A stretch of DNA of 64,000 nucleotides from Aquamicrobium aerolatum DSM 21857 (GCF_900113935.1 NZ_FORF01000003.1:1-64000), one strand, 5' to 3'. Shown: positions 1 to 9,107, numbered from the stretch's first letter. The notes: generated by a model from the letters alone, not told the origin. Numbers and translations are program-made.

Positions 1-203
1 ATCCGGTCAAGCTCTTCGCGCCATGCCCCCATCCGCGGATAGGGCTGATGCTTGCGCTCGTAGCGGAACTCGGTCTCGTCCGAGCGCAGCACCTTGCGCA
101 CCACTTTCCGTGAAACCTTCAACTCGCGGCAAATCGCCTTGATCGACTTGCCCTGAACCCGCGAAAGCCGGCGTATCTTTGCAATCGTCTCCACAATCAA
201 CAT
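1..203 (-). CDS. istA: IS21-family transposase IstA, N-terminal part (runs off the window)
   Basis: Read on the minus strand from the ATG at 203, the frame is open to the window edge (67 codons). It begins MLIVETIAKIRRLSRVQGKS and continues with ICRELKVSRKVVRKVLRS, the N-terminal helix-turn-helix typical of IS21 IstA. In the family this DNA-binding domain precedes an RNase H-like DDE core, which would lie outside the window. IstA works with the ATPase IstB, which is not visible here. The family call is good, but whether the element is intact cannot be judged. Confidence 0.7.
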   Translation of the reverse strand, partial: MLIVETIAKIRRLSRVQGKSIKAICRELKVSRKVVRKVLRSDETEFRYERKHQPYPRMGAWREELDR

Positions 204-212
204 CCAAAACAC

Positions 213-242
213 AAATGCCTCCGATGAAACCGGAGGCATTTT
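213..242 (-). promoter_or_regulatory. Hairpin over the istA ribosome-binding site
   Basis: A perfect 11-bp inverted repeat (213-223 and 231-241, 7-base loop) lies just before the istA start. On the minus strand its second arm contains GGAGG, the only Shine-Dalgarno-like sequence near the ATG at 203, about 13 bases away. Folding would hide the site. Insertion sequences often use such hairpins to block translation from read-through transcripts. That role is inferred. Confidence 0.45.
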
Positions 243-393
243 GATGACCCCACGTTAAGGGGTCCCGTTTGGACGAAAATCACCCCTTAAACAGGGTCCT
301 CATTCCATGAAAAATCACACTTAGTCTAGCGGACCGCAAAACCCAAATGTGACTTAGCTATTCCAAAAGAAACAAAACTATTGGGTCCGGCCC

Positions 394-816
394 CTAATCT
401 GCGCTTGCCTCGATATTTTCCATGTCGTCGTCGGACAGGCCGAAATGGTGGCCGATCTCATGAATCAGGACATGGGAGATGATGTCGCCCAAAGTCTCTT
501 CGTTTTCAGCCCAATAATCGAGGATAGCGCGGCGATAAAGCGTGACACGGTTCGGGCCTTCGCCTGTCGATGGGTTCCAACGCTCGGCAATGCCACGCCC
601 TTCGAACAGACCAAGCAGATCGAATGGCGTTTCCAGCGCCAGATCATCCATGATCTCTTCCGTCGGGAATTCAGAAATCTGGATAATGATCTCGCCCGTC
701 AACTGCCGGAACTCAGCTGGCAGATGAGCATATGTCTCCAGCGCCAAAAGTTCGAACTCTTGCAACGAAGGGGAGAGTTGGTCGCTCCAGTCGCGAGTCT
801 TGTAGATACGAGCCAT
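394..816 (-). CDS. Small zincin-type metallopeptidase (MTZ/DUF1025 family)
   Basis: A 140-residue protein with the zinc-protease motif HEIGHHFGLSD near its C-terminus (two His and a catalytic Glu) and a body matching the predicted zinc metallopeptidase family PF06262. It has no signal peptide, so it is probably cytoplasmic. The substrate is unknown for the family. The ATG at 816 (MARIYKTRDW) is chosen over an upstream Met at 837 because AAAGGAC sits 6-8 bases before it. It is transcribed away from the imuA cassette and shares the intergenic region with it. Confidence 0.8.
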   Translation of the reverse strand: MARIYKTRDWSDQLSPSLQEFELLALETYAHLPAEFRQLTGEIIIQISEFPTEEIMDDLALETPFDLLGLFEGRGIAERWNPSTGEGPNRVTLYRRAILDYWAENEETLGDIISHVLIHEIGHHFGLSDDDMENIEASAD

Positions 817-981
817 GCTTTGTCCTTTGGCTGCCATATAGACCGTTGCAGCCTCGCTTTCGAGCCCTCATACGACGCTATGACGAAGCGTGCACCTTCT
901 CTTCGTCATAAAGTGACACGATGAGGAATAAATTCTTATCGTCGCTTGCTTGACTCATTCCGACAGTTCTGGAATCTATAG

Positions 982-996
982 GAACAAATAGAGAAC
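982..996. promoter_or_regulatory. LexA (SOS) box upstream of imuA
   Basis: The sequence GAACAAATAGAGAAC is a perfect GAAC-N7-GAAC direct repeat, the alphaproteobacterial LexA operator. It ends 21 bases before the imuA start codon, so LexA would repress the imuA-imuB-dnaE2 cassette until DNA damage. The site is seen directly. The regulation follows from known alphaproteobacterial SOS biology. Confidence 0.88.
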
Positions 997-1017
997 ATTT
1001 GTCGAAAGAACAGCATC

Positions 1018-1947
1018 ATGGCGACCAACGCCGTGGCGCGTGAGGCCGTTTGTGCCCTGCGCCGGGAAATCGCAAGGATCGAAGGCCGACAACCTGAGCG
1101 GTTCGAATCACCGGTGACTGCGCCTGCCCAAAAGGATGAAATGCTGTTGCGTCGCAGCGGCCTGCCATCTTCGGCACAGACCCTGACAACCGGGGCGGCA
1201 AGATTTGATGCCGCATTGGGCGGTGGTCTGCCGCTTGGCGCACTGACGGAAATCCATGGTCGTCAGACACGCGATGCCGGTGCGGTGGCTGGTTTTACGC
1301 TGGCCTTGTGCGTCAGAGCGCGCAAGGCAGATTCAAGGGAAAGTCCCCTTTTGTGGATCACCTGCAGCGAAGTGATCGCGGAGGCAGGCAGGCCTTATGC
1401 GCCAGGTCTGATACACCGCTTCGGGCTTTCTGCCAGCAGCATTCTGCTGGCCGACATTCACCGTCTTGAGGACGCCTTGTGGGTCGCCGAGGAAGCAGCA
1501 AGCCTGTCCGGTTTCAGCGCCGTCATCCTTGAGATTCGCGGGCACAGCAGAAAACTGGATCTGACTGCAACACGCCGTCTGCACCGGCGGGCGCAAAACG
1601 CGGCGCGACCATTTTTTCTTTTGCGCCAGGCCGGGCTTCCCGAACCGACCGCCGCGCCTGTGCGCCTGATCGTTTCGCCGGCTCCTGCCGGCGAGCGCCG
1701 CGTTCTGTCGCGGTTTCTCACCGGTTCGATCGGCCCGCCGGCCTTCCTCGCCGAGATCGGCCGCAGCCGATCCGCGATCCCCGCAAAAGCCGTGCTGGAA
1801 TGGAACCAAGATGAATGCGCCTTTCATGAAAGACCAGACCTTGCCGATGGGGCGCAGGATTTTGGCGCTGTGGCTGCCCTATCTGGCGAGCGACCGCATT
1901 TTGCGCACCCGGTTGGGGCGCAACTGGCGCTGCGCAAGATCGCCTGA
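1018..1947 (+). CDS. imuA: ImuA, RecA-like accessory protein of the mutasome
   Basis: A 309-residue RecA/SulA-related protein, first gene of the damage-inducible ImuA-ImuB-DnaE2 mutagenic translesion synthesis cassette. The RecA-like core begins around residue 56 (TTGAARFDAALGGGLPLGAL), but the usual Walker A loop is replaced by HGRQTRDAGAV. This fits known ImuA proteins, which lack a good ATP-binding site and act as partners of RecA and ImuB. The ATG at 1018 lies 21 bases after a LexA box. Its end overlaps imuB by 137 bases, suggesting coupled translation. Confidence 0.9.
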   Translation: MATNAVAREAVCALRREIARIEGRQPERFESPVTAPAQKDEMLLRRSGLPSSAQTLTTGAARFDAALGGGLPLGALTEIHGRQTRDAGAVAGFTLALCVRARKADSRESPLLWITCSEVIAEAGRPYAPGLIHRFGLSASSILLADIHRLEDALWVAEEAASLSGFSAVILEIRGHSRKLDLTATRRLHRRAQNAARPFFLLRQAGLPEPTAAPVRLIVSPAPAGERRVLSRFLTGSIGPPAFLAEIGRSRSAIPAKAVLEWNQDECAFHERPDLADGAQDFGAVAALSGERPHFAHPVGAQLALRKIA

Positions 1948-3400
1948 CGCGCTCCGTCCGCCGCTGGTCATCAGCCATCGCGACAGCAACGCACAGCGGG
2001 TCGCCGCGATCTGCGAGCAAAGTGCGGCACTGGGGCTGCGGCGCGGGCTCGGCATTGCCGATATCAGGGCGATGTATCCGCAGGTCGAGATCGTCGAGGC
2101 CGAACCGGACGCCGATCGACGGTTGCTGACAAGCCTTGCCGACTGGTGCGACCGCTACACGCCGCTGGTGGCGTTTGCCGGCAGCGATGGCCTGTTTCTC
2201 GACATCACCGGCTGCGCGCATCTGTTTGGCGGCGAGCAGGCGATGCTGGACGATCTTGGCCGGCGTCTAACCGAACAGGGGTTCTGTGCCCGCGTCGGGC
2301 TGGCCTCGACGCCGGGTATGGCGTGGGCGGCGGCGCGGTTTCTGAAGCCTGTACCCGTCGCCCCTGGCGACGAGGCGGAAGCACTGTCACCGCTGCCGCT
2401 GGCCGCGTTGCGGCTGGAACCTGCGCTACGCACCAGCCTCAAAAGCGTCGGCCTGCGCACTGTCGAGGCAATTCTGCATGCGCCGCGTCCGCCGTTGGCG
2501 CGCCGCTTCGGTGCCGGCCTGCTTTTACGTCTCGACCAGGCGCTTGGTGCGGTCGATGAAGCCGTGTCGCCCCGATTGCCGGTTGCGCCGATCTCGGTGG
2601 AGCGGCATCTGGCCGAGCCGGTCGTCCAGGGTGAGGAAGTCGAACGGCTGATCTTCATCATGGCGGGAACGCTGCAAGAGGATCTGGTGCGGCGTGGCGA
2701 AGGCGCGCGCAGCCTGCAATTGTCGCTGTTTCGGGTCGATGGCGTGGTCAAGCGTCTGGTGGTCGGCGCATCGCGACCGCTGCGTGAACCGGCGCTGGTG
2801 CTGAAGCTGTTTCGCGAACGGCTGACCGCGTTGGGCGAGATGGAAGCCGGCTGCGGTTTCGAACTGATCCGGCTTTCGGTGATGGCGGCAGCGCGGTTCG
2901 AGCCTGAACAGAGCGATATGGTGGCGGGCAGCCGGTCGGATGACGCAGATCTGGCGTTGTTTGCCGACCGCATCCGCGCCCGGCTCGGCAACGAGGCGAT
3001 CCTCGCCATGACATTGGTGGAGAGTCATTTGCCAGAGCGGGCGGTAGCGAACATGCCCTTCACCGGCCAGTCGATATCAGCCAGCCCGGAAACCGCGATG
3101 CGCGAGCGCCCGATCCGGCTTCTGCCGCATCCTGAACCCGTCGATGTTGCCATGGCCGAAATACCGGAGGGACCGCCGCGCAATTTCCGCTGGCGGCGGG
3201 TGCTGTATCGTGTCGCCCGCGCCGAGGGGCCGGAACGCATCGCGCCGGAATGGTGGCTGGGCGGCGAGGATGACGAGCCGACACGCGACTACTTTCGCGT
3301 CGAGGACGAAGATGGCCGCCGCTTCTGGATCTACCGCCACGGGCTGTATGGCGCGCCGACCGGCACGCCGCGCTGGTTCCTGCATGGTTTGTTCGCATGA
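1811..3400 (+). CDS. imuB: ImuB, inactive Y-family polymerase of the mutasome
   Basis: A 529-residue Y-family polymerase homologue. The acidic metal-binding residues are missing: the first motif reads LALWLPYLASD instead of DxD, and the SxDE motif is SDGLFLD. This matches ImuB, the non-catalytic hub that ties DnaE2 to the sliding clamp. A textbook beta-clamp motif QLSLF is at residues 303-307. The C-terminal region ending in WFLHGLFA is characteristic. The start overlaps imuA deeply; an internal ATG at 1826 is possible. The stop overlaps the dnaE2 start (ATGA). Confidence 0.92.
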   Translation: MNAPFMKDQTLPMGRRILALWLPYLASDRILRTRLGRNWRCARSPDALRPPLVISHRDSNAQRVAAICEQSAALGLRRGLGIADIRAMYPQVEIVEAEPDADRRLLTSLADWCDRYTPLVAFAGSDGLFLDITGCAHLFGGEQAMLDDLGRRLTEQGFCARVGLASTPGMAWAAARFLKPVPVAPGDEAEALSPLPLAALRLEPALRTSLKSVGLRTVEAILHAPRPPLARRFGAGLLLRLDQALGAVDEAVSPRLPVAPISVERHLAEPVVQGEEVERLIFIMAGTLQEDLVRRGEGARSLQLSLFRVDGVVKRLVVGASRPLREPALVLKLFRERLTALGEMEAGCGFELIRLSVMAAARFEPEQSDMVAGSRSDDADLALFADRIRARLGNEAILAMTLVESHLPERAVANMPFTGQSISASPETAMRERPIRLLPHPEPVDVAMAEIPEGPPRNFRWRRVLYRVARAEGPERIAPEWWLGGEDDEPTRDYFRVEDEDGRRFWIYRHGLYGAPTGTPRWFLHGLFA

Positions 3401-6400
3401 CCGCGCCCGCCCCATCAGTCGCGATCCCCTATGCGGAATTTGCCGTGCAGTCGAATTTCTCGTTCCTGCGCGGCGCTTCCAGGCCGGAAGAGTTGGCGGT
3501 TGCGGCAGGTGCGCTGGGCTACCGCGCCTTCGGCCTTGCCGACCGCAACAGCGTCGCCGGCGTCGTACGCGCCTGGAAAGCGGCAGAGGCAGCGGATATT
3601 CCGTTTCATCCGGGCGCACGACTGGTGTTTGCCGATGGCACCCCCGACATGCTGGCCTATCCGCAGGACCGTGCCGGCTGGGGGCATCTGTGCCGCCTTC
3701 TGACGACCGCCAATGAGCGCGGCGTGAAGGGCAAGCCAGAGCTGTTGCAGAGCGACATTTTTGATTGGGGCGACCGCATCGCACTGGCGGTGCTGCCTGA
3801 TCTTTTGCAGGAACCGCAAGATCTTTTGGCTTTGCTGCGCCGCTGCCGCGACCGCTTCGGCACCGCCATCCGGCTTGCTGTCGCCCCGCTTCACGGCGGC
3901 GACGACCGGTTCCGGCTGGAACAGGCAGCAGCACTGGCGCAAGCTGCCGCCCTGCCGCTGATGGCGGTCAACGAGGTGCTCTATCACAGCGCCGACCGAC
4001 GCAGGCTTCAGGATGTGGTGACGGCGATCCGGCTCAACACCCCGCTTGCCAAAGCCGGCTTCGCGCTGCGCGCCAATGCTGAGCGCCATTTCAAGCCGCC
4101 CGTCGAGATGGCGCGACTGTTTGCCCGCCACCCGCAAGCTTTGGCCGAAACCCTCCGCTTTGCCGAAACGCTGGCCTTCTCGCTGAAGGAGCTCGGCCAC
4201 ATCTATCCGCAGGAGGCCGATGCAGACCCGCAGGCCTTGCTCGAACGGCTGGCATGGGGCGGCGCGCACTGGCGTTACTCGGAGAAAATCCCGCAAAAGG
4301 TTGATGCTGCGATCCGCCACGAGCTCGCCCTGATCCGCGACAAGCGTTACGCGCCGTATTTCCTCACGGTTCACGACATCGTCTGGTTTGCCAAACGCGA
4401 AGGCATCCTGTGTCAGGGGCGCGGGTCCGCCGCCAACTCCACCGTCTGTTTCTGCCTTGGCATTACCGAGGTCGATCCGGCGCTTAACAGCCTGCTGTTT
4501 GAACGGTTCATTTCGACCGAGCGCGATGAGCCGCCCGACATCGACGTCGATTTCGAGCACGAGCGGCGCGAGATCGTGATGGCCTATATCTATGACAAAT
4601 ACAGCGCCAAGCAGACCGCTTTAGCCGCCGCCGTCACCACCTATCGCGGTCGCTCGGCGCTGCGCGAAGTCGCCAAGGCATTCGGCCTGTCGGAAGACAC
4701 GCAATCGGCGCTGTCCGGCTCGATCTGGGGCTGGTCGTCATCGGAACTCGGCGAACAGGAATCGAAAGCCGCGGGCCTCGATACACAGGATACGACCACC
4801 GCGCATCTGTTGCGCCACGCCAACGAGATCAAGGCGTTTCCGCGCCATTTGACCCAGCATGTCGGCGGTTTCGTCATCACGCAGGATCGTCTCGACGAGA
4901 TCGTGCCGATCGTGCGCACCGGCATGGAAACCAGGCGCATGGTCGAGTGGGACAAGGACGATCTCGACCGGGTCAATATTCTCAAGGTCGACATCCTGGC
5001 GCTCGGCATGCTGTCATGTCTGCGCCGCTGTTTCGAGATGCTCGACGCACAGTATGACCGCAAGCTCGACCTGACCGCGCTGCATCGCGACCAGCGGCCG
5101 GAGGTTTACGACATGATCTGCCGCGCCGACACTGTGGGCGTGTTCCAGATCGAGAGCCGGGCGCAGATGTCGATGTTGCCACGGCTGAAACCGCGCGAAT
5201 TCTACGATCTCGTCATCGAGGTCGCGATTGTGCGTCCCGGCCCGATCCAGGGCGACATGGTGCATCCCTATCTGCGCCGGCGGGAAGGCAAAGAACCCGT
5301 CGAGTATCCCGGCCCTGAAATTAAAAATATTCTCAAGCGCACACTGGGTGTGCCGCTGTTTCAGGAACAGGCGATGCAGATCGCCATCGACATCGGCGGC
5401 TTCTCGCCAGCGGAAGCCGATCAACTGCGTCGCGCCATGGCGACGTTCAAACGCAGCGGAACGCTCGATCAGCACAGGGAGCGGATGGTCGAGGGCATGG
5501 TGAAGAAGGGCTATCCGCGCGGTTTTTCAGAACGCTGCTTTCGCCAGATTGAGGGGTTCGGCGAATATGGCTTTCCCGAAAGCCATGCCGCGTCCTTCGC
5601 GCTGCTGGTTTACGCCTCGTCCTGGATCAAGACCTACTATCCCGACGTGTTTCTGGCGGGACTGCTGAATTCGCAACCGATGGGGTTTTACGGCCCCGGC
5701 CAGCTGGTGCGCGATGCGCGCGAGCATGGCGTCGAGGTGCGCGCGCCGGACATCAATTTTTCCACATGGGACAGCACGCTCGAACCGGCAGCGTTCGATC
5801 CGCGCAGAATTGCCGCGCGCCACCGCGAGATGAAATCGGTGATCCGCACCGCCCATGCGGTGCGTCTCGGCCTGCGGCAGATCAAGGGGCTCGGCGAGGA
5901 GGCGGTGACGGCGTTGGTCGCCCATCGCGGTGCGGGCTACAGTTCGGTGCGCGATCTGTGGCTGCGCTCCGGGCTATCGCGTGCAAAAATCCAGAAACTG
6001 GCCGAAGCCGACGCGTTCCGCTCACTCGGGCTCGACCGTCGCGCCGCGCTGTGGGCGGTGCGGGCGCTGGACGAGAAGGGGGCTGCCGAGCGCCTGCCGC
6101 TGTTCGAGCGGCCGGACCTGCACTTGCGCGACACCGAGGCAGCGGTGCAGCTTCCCGCCATGCCGGCCGGCGAGCACGTCATCCAAGATTACCGGGCGCT
6201 GTCATTCTCGCTCAAGGACCACCCCTTGTCTTTCCTGCGTGCCACACTTGCCCGCGAAGGCGTGTTGGAAAACGGGGCGTTGATCTCGGTTCCCCATGGC
6301 AAGCGGGTCAGCGTGGCCGGACTGGTGCTGGTGCGCCAGCGACCCGGTTCGGCCAAAGGAGTGATCTTCATGACGCTGGAAGACGAGACCGGCATCGCCA

Positions 6401-6690
6401 ATATCGTTGTGTGGACCAGGACATTCGACCGCTTCCGCCCGGTGGTGATGGGCGCGCGACTGGTGCGGGTGACCGGCAGGGTGCAATCGGTGTCCAACGT
6501 CATCCACGTCGTCGCCGACCGGATCGAGGACCTCAGCGCACGTCTCGAAACCTTGTCGGAAGCGTGGAGAAAAGTGAATTTCACCGGTCAGGTCGATGAA
6601 ATACGCCACCCGGTTGGCCTCGACAGACGCGGTCCGCAATCGGAGCGCAACGTCGGTGCAGTCATGCCGAAAGGGCGAAACTTTCACTAA
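3397..6690 (+). CDS. dnaE2: DnaE2, error-prone DNA polymerase III alpha-type subunit
   Basis: A 1097-residue C-family polymerase that performs mutagenic translesion synthesis with ImuA and ImuB. The N-terminal PHP domain starts YAEFAVQSNFSFLRGAS, with Gln in place of the His usual in replicative DnaE, as in other DnaE2 proteins. The catalytic motif PDIDVDFEHERR lies around residues 379-390, and an OB-fold region (VSVAGLVLVRQRPGS) around residue 970. Length matches DnaE2 (about 1080-1100) rather than DnaE1. It overlaps imuB by 4 bases and ends 15 bases from a convergent gene. Confidence 0.94.
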   Translation: MTAPAPSVAIPYAEFAVQSNFSFLRGASRPEELAVAAGALGYRAFGLADRNSVAGVVRAWKAAEAADIPFHPGARLVFADGTPDMLAYPQDRAGWGHLCRLLTTANERGVKGKPELLQSDIFDWGDRIALAVLPDLLQEPQDLLALLRRCRDRFGTAIRLAVAPLHGGDDRFRLEQAAALAQAAALPLMAVNEVLYHSADRRRLQDVVTAIRLNTPLAKAGFALRANAERHFKPPVEMARLFARHPQALAETLRFAETLAFSLKELGHIYPQEADADPQALLERLAWGGAHWRYSEKIPQKVDAAIRHELALIRDKRYAPYFLTVHDIVWFAKREGILCQGRGSAANSTVCFCLGITEVDPALNSLLFERFISTERDEPPDIDVDFEHERREIVMAYIYDKYSAKQTALAAAVTTYRGRSALREVAKAFGLSEDTQSALSGSIWGWSSSELGEQESKAAGLDTQDTTTAHLLRHANEIKAFPRHLTQHVGGFVITQDRLDEIVPIVRTGMETRRMVEWDKDDLDRVNILKVDILALGMLSCLRRCFEMLDAQYDRKLDLTALHRDQRPEVYDMICRADTVGVFQIESRAQMSMLPRLKPREFYDLVIEVAIVRPGPIQGDMVHPYLRRREGKEPVEYPGPEIKNILKRTLGVPLFQEQAMQIAIDIGGFSPAEADQLRRAMATFKRSGTLDQHRERMVEGMVKKGYPRGFSERCFRQIEGFGEYGFPESHAASFALLVYASSWIKTYYPDVFLAGLLNSQPMGFYGPGQLVRDAREHGVEVRAPDINFSTWDSTLEPAAFDPRRIAARHREMKSVIRTAHAVRLGLRQIKGLGEEAVTALVAHRGAGYSSVRDLWLRSGLSRAKIQKLAEADAFRSLGLDRRAALWAVRALDEKGAAERLPLFERPDLHLRDTEAAVQLPAMPAGEHVIQDYRALSFSLKDHPLSFLRATLAREGVLENGALISVPHGKRVSVAGLVLVRQRPGSAKGVIFMTLEDETGIANIVVWTRTFDRFRPVVMGARLVRVTGRVQSVSNVIHVVADRIEDLSARLETLSEAWRKVNFTGQVDEIRHPVGLDRRGPQSERNVGAVMPKGRNFH

Positions 6691-6705
6691 CCCGGCAGGC
6701 GCGCC

Positions 6706-6930
6706 TCAGCCATTCAGCTCTTCAGCATCAAGGGAGCGCGCCTCGGAAGGCAGCATGATCGGCACACCATCTCGCACCGGATAGGCAAGACGCGCAGCAC
6801 GCGAGACAAGTTCGCTGGTGTCGGGGTTCCACAACAATGCCGCCTTGGTCAGCGGGCAGACAAGCATCTCCAAAAGCTTCGGATCGACACCGCCATTTCG
6901 TGAAATCTGGGTGTCGTTGCCGTTGCTCAT
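6706..6930 (-). CDS. Trm112-like protein (YcaR/UPF0434 family)
   Basis: A 74-residue protein with the core [17 protein letters not shown]...[11 protein letters not shown] of the Trm112/YcaR family, small zinc-ribbon-like proteins. Only one of the usual cysteines (VCPLT) is obvious, so the zinc site is degenerate, as is common in bacteria. Eukaryotic Trm112 activates methyltransferases; the bacterial role is unclear. Its ATG overlaps the stop of the upstream LON-domain gene by 4 bases, so the two are co-translated. Confidence 0.8.
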   Translation of the reverse strand: MSNGNDTQISRNGGVDPKLLEMLVCPLTKAALLWNPDTSELVSRAARLAYPVRDGVPIMLPSEARSLDAEELNG

Positions 6931-7598
6931 TGCAGGCTCGCCCCGAACTCGTCGTCAGCGCGTGCGAGGGCGATCTCTGTCATTGCAACCAGCGTCGCCG
7001 CCCGCGTTTTCAGGTCAGGAGCTTCAAGCAGAGCCTGCTTTTCGGCAGGGCCATAAGGCGCCATCATCGAAAGGGCGTTGACCAGCGTGGCATTTTCAGC
7101 GCGGCTGATACTGTCCCAATCAGCTTCCATTTCATTGGCCTTCAGATAGGCGCGAAACGCCTTCAGCAGCGCCGTTCGATCGACTTCGCTCGCCCCCGCC
7201 TCGATGTCGAGGTCGGCAATGAACGGGGTGACATGCGCCTGTCGAAACGGCGTCTTCACCGCCAGTTCCTCTGCAATACGGAAACGGCACACGCCCTGCA
7301 ACGACACCAGATAGCGCCCGTCGCCGGTTTCGGCAAAGGATGTGAGGCGGCCGATACAGCCCACCTCGCACAGTTCCGGCTCACCGTCATGTCGTAGCGC
7401 GCCATCAAGACGAGGCTGGATCATGCCGATCAGTCGATCATGTGCCAGCACATGATCGACCATCTCCAGGTATCGTGGTTCAAAGATGTTGAGGGGCATG
7501 CGCCCACCTGGCAGGAGCAGTGCAGCCGTCAGCGGAAAGATCGGAACCGAATGCGGCAGATCCGTTCCGTTCAGATAGCGTGCGTTACCAACCTGCAC
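6927..7598 (-). CDS. LON substrate-binding domain protein
   Basis: A 223-residue stand-alone LON N-terminal domain ([30 protein letters not shown] at residues 16-45), lacking the ATPase and protease domains of Lon. Related proteins are annotated as peptidase S16, substrate-binding. The start is GTG at 7598, preceded by GGGAGG at good spacing; no in-frame ATG competes. It lies between the ybbN-type gene (15-base gap) and the Trm112-like gene (overlap) in a three-gene operon linked to protein quality control. Confidence 0.85.
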   Translation of the reverse strand: MQVGNARYLNGTDLPHSVPIFPLTAALLLPGGRMPLNIFEPRYLEMVDHVLAHDRLIGMIQPRLDGALRHDGEPELCEVGCIGRLTSFAETGDGRYLVSLQGVCRFRIAEELAVKTPFRQAHVTPFIADLDIEAGASEVDRTALLKAFRAYLKANEMEADWDSISRAENATLVNALSMMAPYGPAEKQALLEAPDLKTRAATLVAMTEIALARADDEFGASLQ

Positions 7599-7613
7599 AT
7601 CATCCTCCCTGCA

Positions 7614-8573
7614 TCAGGAAAACAACAGCGACGACAGCTTGCGCCGCGCAGCGAGCGTTGCCTTGTCGGCCATGCCCCAGGCTTCAAAGAACTTGAGCAA
7701 CTGCAGGCGTGCGCCATCCTCGTTCCATTCGCGGTCTGCGCGCATGATCGCCAGCATCGCGTCAGCAGCTTCGTCACGTTGATCGAGCGCATTATGGATC
7801 AAGCCAAGATCGAAACGTGCCTGATGATCGTTCGGGTCGGCGGCAAGACGGCTTTCCAGCTCGGCTCGATCGCCAAGTTCTGCAACCTGATCTGCCAGGG
7901 CAATGCGCGCGCGCACGGCCGTCAACTCCGGGGCATCGTCTGATCCTTCAGGCGCGCGGGCGAGCACTTCGCGCGCATTCACCAGATCCCCGATATCAAC
8001 GAGTGTCTCTGCCAGCCCGGCCACGGCCGTCAAATTGTCAGGCGCATGCGAGAGCACACCGGCATAGACCTGCGCGGCCCCTTGTGCATCGCCTTCGGCC
8101 CGCAATTCGCCAGCAGCCGCAAGGGCTTCAGCAAGCGCTACTTCGGTATCACCCGGCCCACCGACCTTGTTGATGAATTCTGCAATCTGGCTTTCCGGAA
8201 TCGCTCCCATGAAGCCATCGACCGGCTGACCATCGCGGAACGCGATGACGGCAGGGATCGACTGAATCCCGAGCTGACCCGCAATCGACGGATGATCATC
8301 GATGTTCATTTTGACAAGCTTGACGCGCCCACCCGCTTCGCGAACCGCTTTTTCGATCACGGGCGTCAACTGGCGACAGGGTCCGCACCAGGGCGCCCAG
8401 AAATCGACAAGCACGGGTTGATTGCGCGATTCCTGGATGACGTCGGCAGTAAAGGAGGCAGTCGTCGTGTCCTTGATGACATCGCTGCTGCCTTGAGGCG
8501 CAGCCGCACCATTGGTCTGGACTGTGTAGTCCCCGCCGAAACCGGCACCGTAGGGGTTATCCTGAGCGCTCAT
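7614..8573 (-). CDS. ybbN: Thioredoxin-TPR co-chaperone (YbbN/CnoX type)
   Basis: A 319-residue protein with an N-terminal thioredoxin domain carrying a full WCGPC active site (VLVDFWAPWCGPCRQL) and a C-terminal TPR-like helical region (about residues 150-319). E. coli YbbN/CnoX binds clients of GroEL and DnaK. There the CXXC is altered, whereas this protein keeps both cysteines and may be redox-active. The ATG at 8573 (MSAQDNPYG) has GAGGAC upstream and is preferred to a Met at 8621. First gene of an operon with the LON-domain and Trm112-like genes. Confidence 0.87.
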   Translation of the reverse strand: MSAQDNPYGAGFGGDYTVQTNGAAAPQGSSDVIKDTTTASFTADVIQESRNQPVLVDFWAPWCGPCRQLTPVIEKAVREAGGRVKLVKMNIDDHPSIAGQLGIQSIPAVIAFRDGQPVDGFMGAIPESQIAEFINKVGGPGDTEVALAEALAAAGELRAEGDAQGAAQVYAGVLSHAPDNLTAVAGLAETLVDIGDLVNAREVLARAPEGSDDAPELTAVRARIALADQVAELGDRAELESRLAADPNDHQARFDLGLIHNALDQRDEAADAMLAIMRADREWNEDGARLQLLKFFEAWGMADKATLAARRKLSSLLFS

Positions 8574-8762
8574 TGTAAAAGTCCTCGCCTGATCCAGCCG
8601 TTTCGACCCGTCTAAACCCAACCGGGCCTGCGGTCGAGATGTGTTACCCCAAATGTGGCAATCGTGGCGGTAGTTTCAACCCCGTCCCTGACCTTCGATA
8701 CAGGCCAGTCGTATCGATCCAGTCGGTTTACGTAACGCAATCGGATGGCTGCGTTTTTCCTG

Positions 8763-8791
8763 TTGCATTCATCGGAAAGTTACGCCATACA
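8763..8791 (+). promoter_or_regulatory. Probable promoter of the tRNA-Gly gene
   Basis: TTGCAT (8763-8768), a 17-base spacer and CATACA (8786-8791) resemble a sigma-70 type promoter placed about 30 bases before the mature tRNA 5' end. The -10 element is a weak match. Confidence 0.4.
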
Positions 8792-8820
8792 ACACCGGCT
8801 TGCGGCGGACAGCTGCATGA

Positions 8821-8895
8821 GCGGGTGTAGCTCAGGGGTAGAGCACAACCTTGCCAAGGTTGGGGTCGAGCGTTCGAATCGCTTCACCCGCTCCA
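8821..8895 (+). tRNA. tRNA-Gly (anticodon GCC)
   Basis: A 75-base sequence folds as a complete tRNA. The acceptor stem GCGGGTG pairs with CACCCGC, the D arm contains AGCTCAGGGGTAGAGC, the anticodon loop is TTGCCAA (GCC), and the T arm has GTTCGAATC. The discriminator base is T and CCA is encoded in the DNA. A strong terminator follows at 8921. Confidence 0.96.
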
Positions 8896-8920
8896 GTTTT
8901 CTTTCGGGAAGACAGCATCG

Positions 8921-8947
8921 AAAAGCCGCGGTTTTCCGCGGCTTTTT
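8921..8947 (+). terminator. Rho-independent terminator after tRNA-Gly
   Basis: An 11-bp perfect stem (AAAAGCCGCGG with CCGCGGCTTTT) with a TTTT loop runs into a T tract. It lies 25 bases after the tRNA CCA end. Confidence 0.9.
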
Positions 8948-9107
8948 CGCGTTTAGGGGCTAGTACAAGTCCTTTTCAGGCCGATCCATGTCGGAACTGG
9001 CTGCGGCCCCTTGGTGCCGCCACCGGCAGCAAGGCCGATCCGGCCTCGCTTACAAAAATGACCCGTTTGCGCGAAGGGGCGGTTGCTCCGACCGTGCGAT
9101 CGAACGT

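Larger units (their letters stand above)
1..390 (-). mobile_element. End portion of an IS21-family insertion sequence
   Basis: The left edge carries the 5' part of an istA-type transposase on the minus strand, followed by about 190 bases of non-coding DNA before the next gene. That DNA has short G/C-run repeats (around 243-265 and 280-300), as expected of the multi-repeat ends of IS21 elements. The exact end and any target duplication cannot be fixed because the other end lies outside the window. The right boundary given here is approximate. Confidence 0.5.

Noticed and set aside
7-207. A 66-codon minus-strand frame at the left edge
   Set aside because: It overlaps the istA reading frame out of phase and has no family match; the frame starting at 203 encodes clear IstA sequence.
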